Source of the DNA: Pseudomonas sp. N040
GTDB taxonomy: Bacteria > Pseudomonadota > Gammaproteobacteria > Pseudomonadales > Pseudomonadaceae
Direction: 5' to 3'
Assembly: GCF_015637705.1 (NCBI RefSeq)
Contig: NZ_JADOBE010000005.1
Span: 248,001-312,000, forward strand
DNA: 64,000 bases
In this document: positions 9,529-16,816 of the stretch, one piece after another
Position numbering within the stretch: the first letter of the stretch is position 1
Layout: every line of letters begins with the position of its first letter
Notes under the pieces: model-generated
What the model saw: the letters and a program-made list of their open reading frames with translations, nothing else
Told to the model about the DNA's origin: nothing
Databases searched by the model: none
Made by a program: the position numbers and the translations under genes

Positions 9529-10329
9529 TCAGACGAAGCGACAACCGACTTCGCCGAGGCGGGTCAGGCGCAGCTGCAGACGGTCGCCGGCAACCACCGG
9601 GGTCATCGGGCCGAGCGCACCGGACAGCAGCACATCACCGGCCAGCAGCGGGCGCCCGGCGGCGGCCATGGTGCGGGCCAGCCACAGACAGGCGTCCAGC
9701 GGGTTGCCCAGACAGGCGGCGCCAACCCCGATCGAGGCTTGGGCGCCGTTCTTTTCCAGCAACATGCCTTCCAGACGCAGGTCCAGCGCCGACAGGCGGG
9801 TCGGCTGCTTGCCCAGCACATAGAGCGCCGAGGAGGCGTTGTCGGCGACGGTGTCAGCCAGACTGATCTTCCAGTTCTCGATGGCCGAGTCGACGATCTC
9901 CAGCGCCGGCAGCAGGTAGTCCACCGCGCTCATCAGTTCGGCCAGGGTGGTGTCTTCGCGCAGCAGATCGCGGCCAAGGACAAAGGCAATCTCGCCTTCG
10001 GCCTTGGGCTGGATCAGCCGGCTGCAGTCGATCTCGCCGCCATCCAGCACTTCCATGTCGGCGAACAGCATGCCGAAGTCCGGCTGGTCGACGCCCAGTT
10101 GCTGCTGCACGGCGGTCGAGGTCAGGCCGATCTTGCGGCCGACCAGCCGGCGGCCCTGGCTCAGCGCCGCGCGGGTGTTGAATTCCTGCACGGCATAGGC
10201 GTCGGCCAGACTGGTGATACCGAAGGTGCTGGCGATCGGTGCAATGGGCGCTTGTGCCGCACGGGCGGCGCGCAAGGCCAAAGCGGCAGCTTCGATCTGT
10301 GCTGCGCTGGCTGAAGAGTGCTGGCTCAT
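9529..10329 (-). CDS. mhpD: 2-keto-4-pentenoate hydratase (2-hydroxypenta-2,4-dienoate hydratase)
   Basis: A 266-residue member of the fumarylacetoacetate hydrolase-like hydratase family. Typical blocks are GRKIGLTS, PDFGMLFADM, KAEGEIAFVLG, PALEIVDSAI and LLSGALGPM. It adds water to the dienoate released by the C-C hydrolase to give 4-hydroxy-2-oxo acid. The ATG at 10329 overlaps the stop of the hydroxylase gene by four bases (ATGA), implying translational coupling; a longer frame reaching 10518 lies inside the hydroxylase gene and is not used. Followed after 63 bp by the dehydrogenase gene. Confidence 0.93.
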   Translation of the reverse strand: MSQHSSASAAQIEAAALALRAARAAQAPIAPIASTFGITSLADAYAVQEFNTRAALSQGRRLVGRKIGLTSTAVQQQLGVDQPDFGMLFADMEVLDGGEIDCSRLIQPKAEGEIAFVLGRDLLREDTTLAELMSAVDYLLPALEIVDSAIENWKISLADTVADNASSALYVLGKQPTRLSALDLRLEGMLLEKNGAQASIGVGAACLGNPLDACLWLARTMAAAGRPLLAGDVLLSGALGPMTPVVAGDRLQLRLTRLGEVGCRFV

Positions 10330-12050
10330 GAGGCCTCCTGTTGGCGGCTGGCTGCCTGCAGACCGAGTTGTTCGAGCAGGCTGTGGACTGCGGATTGCGT
10401 CTGCCCCGGTTTGGCCATGGCAAACACGAAACGGTCGGGCCGCACGATGGCGACGGCACCTTCGGCATAACCGGCTTCGCGGAAGCGGCGGATGCATTCG
10501 CCGCTCATGTCTTCCCACTCGCCGAGCCCGGCCGGGGTGCTGGCGGCCGCCTTGCCTTGTGGCCGGCCGCCGGCCGGGAACAGGGTCAGATAACGGGTAT
10601 CCAGTTGCGCCAGCTGTTGCAGGTCGGCAGCCGACAGCGACTGCCGCGGATCGACGGCGAAACCGATCAGTGCATAGCCCTGGCCCAGGGCTTCATCCAG
10701 CAGCAGCGGGCGATTCTCCCGGTCGACCACTGTCGGCTGTGGCAGTTGCTCGCCTTCCAGCCCGGCGCGGCGCTGGCGCGGCAGACCGAAATACGCTCCC
10801 GCCTCGTAGCGTGGCCGCGGCTTGAACTTGGCCTCGCTGAGGAACTCGCGCAGGCCGGGGGTGCGCCGTGCCGTGCGGGTGGCGACATTACGCAGCGCAC
10901 CGAGCAGCGGGTTGGCGGTGGAGACAAAATTCTTCATGTGGATCGACAGGTCGATCATCGCCTTGGCATGCGGCCGGCGCTCGCTCTGGTAGCTGTCGAG
11001 CAGGCTGTCGCGGGCCTGACCACGGAGCACGGCGTCGAGTTTCCAGGCCAGGTTGTAGGCATCGCGCACCCCGGCGTTCATGCCCTGACCGACAAACTGC
11101 GGGGTCATGTGCGCGGCGTCGCCGGCGAGGAACACGCGGCCGTCGCGCCACTGCTCGGCGACCAGCGCGTTGAAGGTGTAGACCAGGCTGCGCAGGATCT
11201 CGACCTTGCTCACGTCCACGTACTTGCTCAGGTAGGCGCGCACGGTTTCCGGCTGCTCCATGTACTCCCTGGTCTGGCCGGGCATCAGCATGAACTCGAA
11301 GCGGTGATGGCCGTAGGGCTGGCGGCAGCTGACGGTCGGGCACTCGGGGTCGCAGATGAAGCTGAAATAGGGCAGGTGGCGCAGGCAGTCCTCGCCGTCT
11401 TTCTGCTTGATGTCGACCACGATCCACGGGTTGGGGAAGCTCTTGCCGGTCATGTTGATGCCCAGTTGCGCACGCACGGCGCTGCGGCCACCGTCGCAGG
11501 CAACGAAGTAGCGGGCGCGCAGCACTTCTTCGCCCTCCTGCGCTGCCGGTGTTTCGCCCTGCACCGGCGCCTGCTTGCTGTACTGCGCGCCACGACTGGC
11601 GATGTGCATCACGTTGACGCCGTTGGCATCCTGGGTGAAACGGGTAAATTCGCGCCCGCGACGTACGCTGACCTGCGGGTAGCGCGCCAGTCCGTCAGCC
11701 AGGCTGGTTTCCAGCAGTGGCTGATAGAACAGGTTGTTGGCCGGCCAGCCATAGGGGCGGGCGGTCTGGATCAGCTGGTGCAGCACCTCGCCATCGGGCA
11801 GCACCCACTGGAAGGTGGCATTGAGCAGCATGTCTTTGGTCAGCTCTTCGGCGATGCCGGCGGCCTGAAAGATGCGCAGGCATTCGTCGTCGGTGTAGAC
11901 CGCGCGGGCATTGCCGTAGAACTGCGGCTCGCGCTCCAGCACCACGACCGACAGGCCGCGCTTGCCGAGCAGGTGAGCCAAGGTCAGGCCGGTCGGGCCG
12001 AGCCCGGAGATAACGACGTCAACAGTTTGATCAGGGTGTGTAGTGTTCAT
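10326..12050 (-). CDS. mhpA: Single-component FAD hydroxylase, MhpA-like (3-hydroxyphenylpropionate hydroxylase family)
   Basis: A 574-residue group A flavoprotein monooxygenase. It has the FAD Rossmann motif SGLGPTGLTLA near residue 15, FVACDGGRSAVR (DG motif), and VFLAGDAAHMTPQFVGQGMN (GD motif) near 307-326, plus a C-terminal thioredoxin-like extension as in MhpA, phenol hydroxylase and 2-hydroxybiphenyl 3-monooxygenase. It should ortho-hydroxylate a substituted phenol to a catechol for the adjacent extradiol dioxygenase, using NAD(P)H and O2. The symbol reflects the closest family; the substrate could instead be 2-hydroxybiphenyl or another alkyl/aryl phenol. Eleven bases separate it from the dioxygenase gene. 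Confidence 0.82.
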   Translation of the reverse strand: MNTTHPDQTVDVVISGLGPTGLTLAHLLGKRGLSVVVLEREPQFYGNARAVYTDDECLRIFQAAGIAEELTKDMLLNATFQWVLPDGEVLHQLIQTARPYGWPANNLFYQPLLETSLADGLARYPQVSVRRGREFTRFTQDANGVNVMHIASRGAQYSKQAPVQGETPAAQEGEEVLRARYFVACDGGRSAVRAQLGINMTGKSFPNPWIVVDIKQKDGEDCLRHLPYFSFICDPECPTVSCRQPYGHHRFEFMLMPGQTREYMEQPETVRAYLSKYVDVSKVEILRSLVYTFNALVAEQWRDGRVFLAGDAAHMTPQFVGQGMNAGVRDAYNLAWKLDAVLRGQARDSLLDSYQSERRPHAKAMIDLSIHMKNFVSTANPLLGALRNVATRTARRTPGLREFLSEAKFKPRPRYEAGAYFGLPRQRRAGLEGEQLPQPTVVDRENRPLLLDEALGQGYALIGFAVDPRQSLSAADLQQLAQLDTRYLTLFPAGGRPQGKAAASTPAGLGEWEDMSGECIRRFREAGYAEGAVAIVRPDRFVFAMAKPGQTQSAVHSLLEQLGLQAASRQQEAS

Positions 12051-12061
12051 GTGCAGGACCC

Positions 12062-13060
12062 TCAGTGCTTGGGTTCGAATGGGGTGTATTCGCGGCGCAG
12101 CAGCGAGCGCACGGCGCGCGCGGCCTGGCGCAGTTCATCAAGCAGGTTGTGGTCGAGTGGCTTGTGGCCCCAGGTGCTGATGCCCTGGTGCAGGGTCGGC
12201 TGCCAGTTTTGCTCGTCGACCGCGATGGGGTCCCAGCCGTATTCGATCTCGAAACCGGACGGGCTCTGCACGTAGAACGACAGCTCGCGGTCGTTGGTGT
12301 GCTGGCCAACGCCCATCATGATGCGGTAGCCCAGCTTGCGGCAGCGCTGGAACGCCGCGGTCATGTCCTCCAGCGTCGCGCACTGGATGTTCATGTGCTG
12401 GACGCGGGTGCGTATCGGGTCCATGCGCCTGCCGCGGGTGCAGGCTACAGCCACCGAATGATGACGTTGGTTCAGGCGCAGGAAGCGGATATCCAGCATC
12501 AGGCCGCCCATCTGCTGCTCGATGTCGTCGCTGTGCCGCGCATCGAGAATTTCCTGCCAGAACGCCAGCATGGCCTCCGGTTTGCGCGAGGTGATCGCCA
12601 CGTGGCCCATGCCGGCGCTGCCGGTCAGGTAGCCGCTGGCCAGCATCGACAGCGGTGCAGCGCTCAGCAGTGGCGTGACATAGAACTCGACCGGCAGGTC
12701 CTTGGGGCCGATGCAGCGCCAGTAGGCTTCGACCCCGCGCAGGGCGGCGCCACGGGCATCGCCTTTTTCCACGGCCACACCGTGCTGGTGCAGACGCTGC
12801 AGCACGGTTTCCAGGCTGGCCTGGTCGTCGAGCTGATAGCCGAGCGCCGCCACGTCTTCCAGCGCGCCGGGGCTGATGACCAGACGCCGGGCATGTTCGT
12901 CGAGGCGGCAGACCAGGCTGTCGCCGTCCTGCTGCACGTCCAGGCCGAGGGCGTCGCGGGTAAAGCGTTGCCAGTCATCGAGCTTGTGCGACTCGACCAG
13001 CACATAGCCCATGCGGACCTTGCCGAACAGGTCAGGACGCGGGGTGTTCACTTTTGCCAT
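12062..13060 (-). CDS. Type I (VOC-fold) extradiol catechol dioxygenase, BphC-like
   Basis: A 332-residue two-domain glyoxalase-fold dioxygenase. Predicted Fe(II) ligands are His153 (MGHVAIT), His222 (QHMNIQ) and Glu273 (SGFEIEYGWD); the acid-base residues His201 (RHHSVA), His254 and Tyr263 keep the spacing found in BphC. It opens the ring of a 3-substituted catechol next to the diol to give a coloured 2-hydroxy-6-oxo dienoate. It is some 35 residues longer than BphC, mostly at the C-terminus. E. coli mhp uses an unrelated LigB-type enzyme (MhpB) at this step, so this operon is a different assembly, closer to hbp/bph-type logic. Confidence 0.9.
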   Translation of the reverse strand: MAKVNTPRPDLFGKVRMGYVLVESHKLDDWQRFTRDALGLDVQQDGDSLVCRLDEHARRLVISPGALEDVAALGYQLDDQASLETVLQRLHQHGVAVEKGDARGAALRGVEAYWRCIGPKDLPVEFYVTPLLSAAPLSMLASGYLTGSAGMGHVAITSRKPEAMLAFWQEILDARHSDDIEQQMGGLMLDIRFLRLNQRHHSVAVACTRGRRMDPIRTRVQHMNIQCATLEDMTAAFQRCRKLGYRIMMGVGQHTNDRELSFYVQSPSGFEIEYGWDPIAVDEQNWQPTLHQGISTWGHKPLDHNLLDELRQAARAVRSLLRREYTPFEPKH

Positions 13061-13087
13061 GGTTCATCTACTCCTGCCGTCGATGGA

Positions 13088-13957
13088 TTAGCGCGGTGTG
13101 CGCGCCATCAGGTAACTGGTGACCACGCCGTTGAACTCTTCAGCGCGCTCCCACTGCACCCAGTGGCCGGTCTTGCAGAACAGGTAGAGGTCGCAGTCGG
13201 GCATGCGCTCCTGCAGGGCCTTGCCGCCGCTGGGACGGTTGACCTTGTCTTCGGTGCCCCACAGCGCGAGGGTCGGCACTGGACAGGTGTGCAGCCGCGG
13301 ATCACGGGTGAAGTCCATGCGTATGGCGATTTTCAGGCTGCTGGGCGAACGCAGCGGCGGGGAGGCGACCACTTCCGGATCGATGCTGGCGAGGTAGCGC
13401 TCTTCGATCATGGCGTCGGAAACCAGGCTGCCGTCGTAGACCAGATAGTCGCGGATGAAGGTGGTGAGCTTTTCCCGCGACGGGCCGCTGCCCTTGTAGT
13501 AGTTGAGCAAATGCTTCAGGCCGGCTGTCGGCAGGGCGCGGGTAATGCCGACGCCGGCGGGCCCCATCAGCACCAGCGCGGATACACGATTCGGTGCCTC
13601 CAGCGCCATGCGCAGGGAACAGGCGCCGCCGAGGGAGTTGCCCGCCACATGGGCACGCTTGATCTGCAGCGCATCCAGCAGGCCGAGCATCGACTGCGCC
13701 AGATCGCCAAAGGGGTCATTGCGGTCAACGCCCTTGGTCGACTGGCCGTAGCCGGGCATGTCGGCCACCACCACACGGAAGTGGCGCGACAGTGCCTCGA
13801 TGTTGCGCGAGTAGTTCGACAGCCCCGAAGCACCGCCGCCGCCGCCATGCAGCATGAGTAGCGGATAGCCCGTGCCGACTTCGCTGACGAAGATCTGCCG
13901 TTTGCCGACAGTGACGGTGCGGGAGGTCATCCCTGGAATGGTTACGGCTTGGTTCAT
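13088..13957 (-). CDS. mhpC: Meta-cleavage product C-C hydrolase (alpha/beta hydrolase, MhpC/BphD family)
   Basis: A 289-residue alpha/beta hydrolase. The oxyanion-hole block is HGGGGGASGLSNYSRN; the triad is Ser108 (GNSLGG), Asp237 (GTEDKVN) and His265 (TGHWVQWE), the same numbering as in BphD. It cleaves the 2-hydroxy-6-oxo dienoate to a carboxylic acid and 2-hydroxypenta-2,4-dienoate. The ATG at 13957 has GGAG six bases upstream; the upstream in-frame ATG at 13987 lacks one. It is the first gene of the operon and follows an AT-rich promoter region holding a TetR-type palindrome. The acid it releases defines the side chain of the substrate but cannot be read from sequence. Confidence 0.88.
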   Translation of the reverse strand: MNQAVTIPGMTSRTVTVGKRQIFVSEVGTGYPLLMLHGGGGGASGLSNYSRNIEALSRHFRVVVADMPGYGQSTKGVDRNDPFGDLAQSMLGLLDALQIKRAHVAGNSLGGACSLRMALEAPNRVSALVLMGPAGVGITRALPTAGLKHLLNYYKGSGPSREKLTTFIRDYLVYDGSLVSDAMIEERYLASIDPEVVASPPLRSPSSLKIAIRMDFTRDPRLHTCPVPTLALWGTEDKVNRPSGGKALQERMPDCDLYLFCKTGHWVQWERAEEFNGVVTSYLMARTPR

Positions 13958-13999
13958 GTTTGGCTCCAGTATCGCGGTGGTGGTCATGGGGTGCGACTG

Positions 14000-14062
14000 G
14001 CGGGGCTGGGCTGAATTGCCGTCTGATCACCAGTGCATTTAAAAATACTAACACGATCATAA
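14000..14062 (-). promoter_or_regulatory. Probable promoter region of the meta-cleavage operon
   Basis: A short AT-rich stretch between the hydrolase start and the palindrome, read on the minus strand. Candidate -10 hexamers are TATGAT and TAGTAT; a TTGTGT element lies 16 bases before the latter and inside the palindrome. If the TAGTAT pairing is right, the palindrome covers the -35 region, as expected for TetR-type repression. No single assignment is certain. Confidence 0.4.
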
Positions 14063-14063
14063 T

Positions 14064-14079
14064 TGAACACAAGTGTTCA
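14064..14079. promoter_or_regulatory. Palindromic operator candidate upstream of the meta-cleavage operon
   Basis: The 16-mer TGAACACAAGTGTTCA is a perfect 7+7 inverted repeat with a two-base centre, about 107 bases upstream of the hydrolase ATG and inside an AT-rich island. A near-identical 16-mer precedes the neighbouring TetR gene, so both are inferred to be its binding sites. Confidence 0.7.
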
Positions 14080-14267
14080 TTTAAAAATAAAAGTGTCAGC
14101 CGTCCGGAAGGGCTGCGAGCAGTGCTCGGGCCAATCGGGGGAAGTGCGGCGGGGGAGGGCTTTCAGGCGCGCAGGGCAGGCATGTCGCAAGGCTGGCGGG
14201 GGCGCCAGTCAACTGTGTGGTGCCGGCGAGTCAGGCAGGCGCAGCAAGGGGAGTATCAGTCAGCCGC

Positions 14268-14330
14268 GTAGCCCGGCATTCCGGGGTCAGCGCCGCCAAG
14301 GACAATTGTCCCGGATTGCATCCGGGCTAC
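14268..14330. repeat. Dispersed palindromic repeat (gtagcccgg / ccgggctac ends)
   Basis: Bounded by gtagcccggcattccgggg and cccggattgcatccgggctac, which form two short hairpins and complementary outer ends. The inner core recurs at 6477-6493. The unit sits between the operator of the catabolic operon and the end of the TetR gene. Confidence 0.6.
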
Positions 14331-14343
14331 AGCTGCATATTGT

Positions 14344-14440
14344 CCCCTCGCCCCTTTGGGGAGAGGGTTAGGGAGAGGGGAGTGCAACAGCCACCGACTA
14401 ATGCCCTCTCCCCAGCCCTCTCCCGCTCGGGTAGGGGGGA
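14344..14440. repeat. G/C-run inverted repeat (ccctctcccc type)
   Basis: A purine-rich arm (ggggagagggttagggagagggg) is followed about 35 bases later by a pyrimidine-rich arm (ccctctccccagccctctccc), giving a long potential stem. This is a common style of intergenic repeat in Pseudomonas and related genera. It may end transcription of the TetR gene. Confidence 0.6.
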
Positions 14441-14475
14441 CTCATGCAACACCTAACAGGTACGGAGGGTTTTTA

Positions 14476-15081
14476 TCAGTCGGCGGCTGCCAGCGGCGGC
14501 AGCTCGAGGTGGGCCAGGCGGTGCGCTTCTGCCGGGTCAAGGCCGAGGGCGCGCAGTATCAGCTCGGCGGTTTCGCTGCCGGCATCGCGCCAGGTCTTGC
14601 GCCCGTCGAGCACCAGCAGAATGGCAGCCATCACCGAACCACCGATCATTGACATCACGCTGGTCAGCATCGACTGGTCGAAGGTGTAGCGCGACAGCGC
14701 CAGCCCGGCGAGGACGTCCTGCACCGGCGGGCCGGTCCAGAGCTCCTGCAGGGACTGGGTGCAGGAGGCATAGCGGATGATGAAGCCGCCCCACTGCGGC
14801 TCCTCATGGGCGCGACGGATATAGAAGCGAATACCGTTGGCCAGACGCTGGGCCGGTTCCAGCTGCGGATCGGCGCTTTTCACCACGCGCTGGTTCATCT
14901 CCGCGCTCAGCTGGTTGGCCACATCGGCAAACAGCGACTCGATCGAGCCGAGGTTGTTGTAGACGGTGCCGCGCGCCACGCCGGCCACCTGTGCCAGCTC
15001 GCTGACGGTGATCTCGCTGACGCCCTTCTCGGCGAACAGTTGCAGGGCGGCGGTGTGCAGGCGTTTCTGGACCGGGGTCAT
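14476..15081 (-). CDS. TetR-family regulator of the meta-cleavage operon
   Basis: A 201-residue protein with an N-terminal TetR helix-turn-helix (ITVSELAQVAGVARGTVYNNLGSIESLF, residues about 24-51) and a variable C-terminal ligand domain. The start is taken at 15081 (MTPVQKRLH); the longer ATG at 15123 lies inside a 16-bp palindrome that is more likely an operator. It is transcribed in the same direction as the catabolic operon, from 0.5 kb upstream. Sharing of the palindrome between its own upstream region and the operon suggests autorepression plus control of aromatic degradation, with a substrate or pathway intermediate as inducer (inference). Confidence 0.87.
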   Translation of the reverse strand: MTPVQKRLHTAALQLFAEKGVSEITVSELAQVAGVARGTVYNNLGSIESLFADVANQLSAEMNQRVVKSADPQLEPAQRLANGIRFYIRRAHEEPQWGGFIIRYASCTQSLQELWTGPPVQDVLAGLALSRYTFDQSMLTSVMSMIGGSVMAAILLVLDGRKTWRDAGSETAELILRALGLDPAEAHRLAHLELPPLAAAD

Positions 15082-15116
15082 GATTGCGGACTCTTGGAAA
15101 AAATCGTGTCGACTGT

Positions 15117-15132
15117 TGAACATATGTGTTCA
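15117..15132. promoter_or_regulatory. Palindromic operator candidate upstream of the TetR gene
   Basis: The 16-mer TGAACATATGTGTTCA matches the one at 14064 at 14 of 16 positions and is itself a 7+7 inverted repeat with one mismatch. It lies 36 bases upstream of the preferred TetR start and could regulate both the TetR gene and the divergent metallo-hydrolase gene. Confidence 0.7.
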
Positions 15133-15274
15133 ATGATAATCAAGAAACCCTTTCCATGCCAGCGCTGGCTGCGCTGCGAAATAAGCACAGAGGTGTTGAA
15201 ACGCAGGGACGCTTGGGGTGAACTTTCACATTCGCTCCCTGCGCCACGCGCTTAATCCTGCTGAAGGAATACCC

Positions 15275-15919
15275 ATGCAAGTCGAACAGCCAGCGCTCAT
15301 CCGTGAAACCTTCCCGGTCGGGCCTTTGCAGTGCAACTGCACCATCATTGGCGACCCGCTGACGAAAAAAGCCATAGTGGTTGATCCGGGCGGCAACCCG
15401 GAGCTGATCATGGCGCGTCTGGAGAAGCACGGGTTGCAGGTGGTCAGCATCATCCATACCCATGCGCATCTGGACCACTTCCTCGCCTCCGGACAGATGA
15501 AAGAGAAGACCGGCGCCACCCTGCACCTGCACAAGGAAGACCAGTTCCTCTGGGACAATCTGGAAATGCAGTGCCGCATGTTCGGCGTGCCCTATACGCC
15601 GGTACCCGCGCCAGACCGCTGGCTGGCCGATGACGAGGAGCTGGCCTGCGGTTGTGGTGTGGCCCTGCATACGCCCGGGCATACGCCGGGCTCGATGAGC
15701 TTCTGGTTTGCCGAAGCGAAGCTGCTGATTGCCGGCGATACCCTGTTCAAGCGCGGCATCGGCCGTACCGACCTGTGGGGCGGCGATTACCCGACCATCG
15801 AGCGTTCGATCAGGCAGCGCTTGTACACCCTGGACGAGGAGGCCACAGTGGTTACCGGGCATGGTCCGGAAACCCGGCTGGGTGACGAGATGCGCGAAAA
15901 TCCGTTTGTGCGGGCCTGA
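15275..15919 (+). CDS. Metallo-beta-lactamase-fold hydrolase (glyoxalase II / YcbL-like)
   Basis: A 214-residue MBL-fold protein. Metal ligands are visible in HTHAHLDH (His63, His65, Asp67, His68), GHTPGS, GDTLF and TGHG. Length and single-domain form fit the YcbL-type group, which hydrolyses hydroxyacyl-glutathione or other thioesters. AAGGA precedes the ATG at 15275. The gene is divergent from the TetR gene. Glyoxalase activity is a family inference; other thioesters are possible. Confidence 0.88.
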   Translation: MQVEQPALIRETFPVGPLQCNCTIIGDPLTKKAIVVDPGGNPELIMARLEKHGLQVVSIIHTHAHLDHFLASGQMKEKTGATLHLHKEDQFLWDNLEMQCRMFGVPYTPVPAPDRWLADDEELACGCGVALHTPGHTPGSMSFWFAEAKLLIAGDTLFKRGIGRTDLWGGDYPTIERSIRQRLYTLDEEATVVTGHGPETRLGDEMRENPFVRA

Positions 15920-15996
15920 GCAAGGAATTTATCGGCTTGGCCATGCTCTAATCCGCGGCCCCATGAGGGGCGTGGAATTTCACAGGAGTGCAGTTC

Positions 15997-16671
15997 ATGT
16001 TCATGCATAAACATCTGATCGCCGCCGCTACCGCAGGCGCCCTGCTGGCTGGCTGCGCGACAACGCAGAATCCCTACCAGGACCAGGACGGCAGCACCAA
16101 CAAGACCGCCACCTACGGCACTATCGGCGCCATTGCCGGAGCCGCCGCCGGCGCGCTGATCAACCATGACAACCGCGGCAAGGGTGCCTTGATCGGCGCC
16201 GCCGCCGGGGGGGCCGCCGGCGCCGGCTATGGCTATTACGCCGACAAGCAGGAAGCCGAGCTGCGCAAGAGCATGCAGGGCAGCGGGGTCGAGGTGCAGC
16301 GCGACGGCAATAACATCAAGCTGATCATGCCGGGCAACATCACCTTCGCCACCGATTCGGCGGAGATTGCCAGCAACTTCTACGGCCCGTTGAACAGCGT
16401 TGCCAGCTCGATGCAGCAGTACCAGCAGAACAATATCGAGATCGTCGGGCATACCGACAGTACCGGCTCGCACAGCTACAACCTGCAGTTGTCGCAGCGC
16501 CGCGCCCAGAGCGTGGCCAGTTACCTGCAGGGCCAGGGGGTCAGCGCTGCACGCATGACCACCCGCGGCGCCGGCCCGGACCAGCCGATTGCCAGTAATG
16601 CCACCGCCGAAGGACGTTCGGCCAATCGTCGGGTGGAGGTCAATCTGACGCCGATTCCCGGCGCGCAGTAA
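15997..16671 (+). CDS. OmpA-family outer-membrane lipoprotein (YiaD-like)
   Basis: A 224-residue lipoprotein. The lipobox LLAGC lies near residue 20; a glycine-zipper region follows (GAIAGAAAGALIN, GALIGAAAGGAAGAGYGYY) and then an OmpA C-terminal peptidoglycan-binding domain with FATDSAEI, GHTDSTGSHSYN and LSQRRAQSVASYL. It should anchor the outer membrane to peptidoglycan. AGGAG at 15983-15987 selects the ATG at 15997, not the earlier GTG at 15988. Single-gene unit ending in a repeat and terminator. Confidence 0.9.
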   Translation: MFMHKHLIAAATAGALLAGCATTQNPYQDQDGSTNKTATYGTIGAIAGAAAGALINHDNRGKGALIGAAAGGAAGAGYGYYADKQEAELRKSMQGSGVEVQRDGNNIKLIMPGNITFATDSAEIASNFYGPLNSVASSMQQYQQNNIEIVGHTDSTGSHSYNLQLSQRRAQSVASYLQGQGVSAARMTTRGAGPDQPIASNATAEGRSANRRVEVNLTPIPGAQ

Positions 16672-16683
16672 CTGCTCGGCAAC

Positions 16684-16764
16684 CGTAGGATGGGTGGCGC
16701 GTAGCGATACCCATCAGGGCCCTGTCCGGTGGAAAAGCCGCCAGCGGCGTTTTCCACCCTGCGC
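16684..16764. repeat. REP-like palindromic doublet, copy 2
   Basis: Begins cgtaggatgggtggcg and ends ggtggaaaagccgcc...cgttttccaccctgcgc; the second hairpin is almost identical to that of copy 1 at 1020-1056. Located just after the OmpA lipoprotein gene. Confidence 0.65.
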
Positions 16765-16774
16765 AAGGCCCATG

Positions 16775-16802
16775 AAAAAAGCGCCCCGGGGGCGCTTTTT
16801 TC
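16775..16802. terminator. Bidirectional terminator between the OmpA lipoprotein and mqo genes
   Basis: Stem aaaaaagcgcccc / ggggcgctttttt with a one-base centre, giving a GC stem followed by a T-run on either strand. It lies between two convergent genes. Confidence 0.85.
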
Positions 16803-16816
16803 GTTTCCAGGTTGGC

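Noticed and set aside
8614..10314. 566-codon + strand frame across the dehydrogenase and hydratase genes
   Set aside because: Antisense shadow of two genes with intact catalytic motifs.
14344..14440. Possible CRISPR-like repeats
   Set aside because: The arms are inverted, not direct; there are no regular spacers and no cas genes in the window.
15082..15123. Longer start of the TetR protein at 15123
   Set aside because: The codon lies within the 16-bp palindrome that is shared with the operon promoter, so it is more likely an operator.
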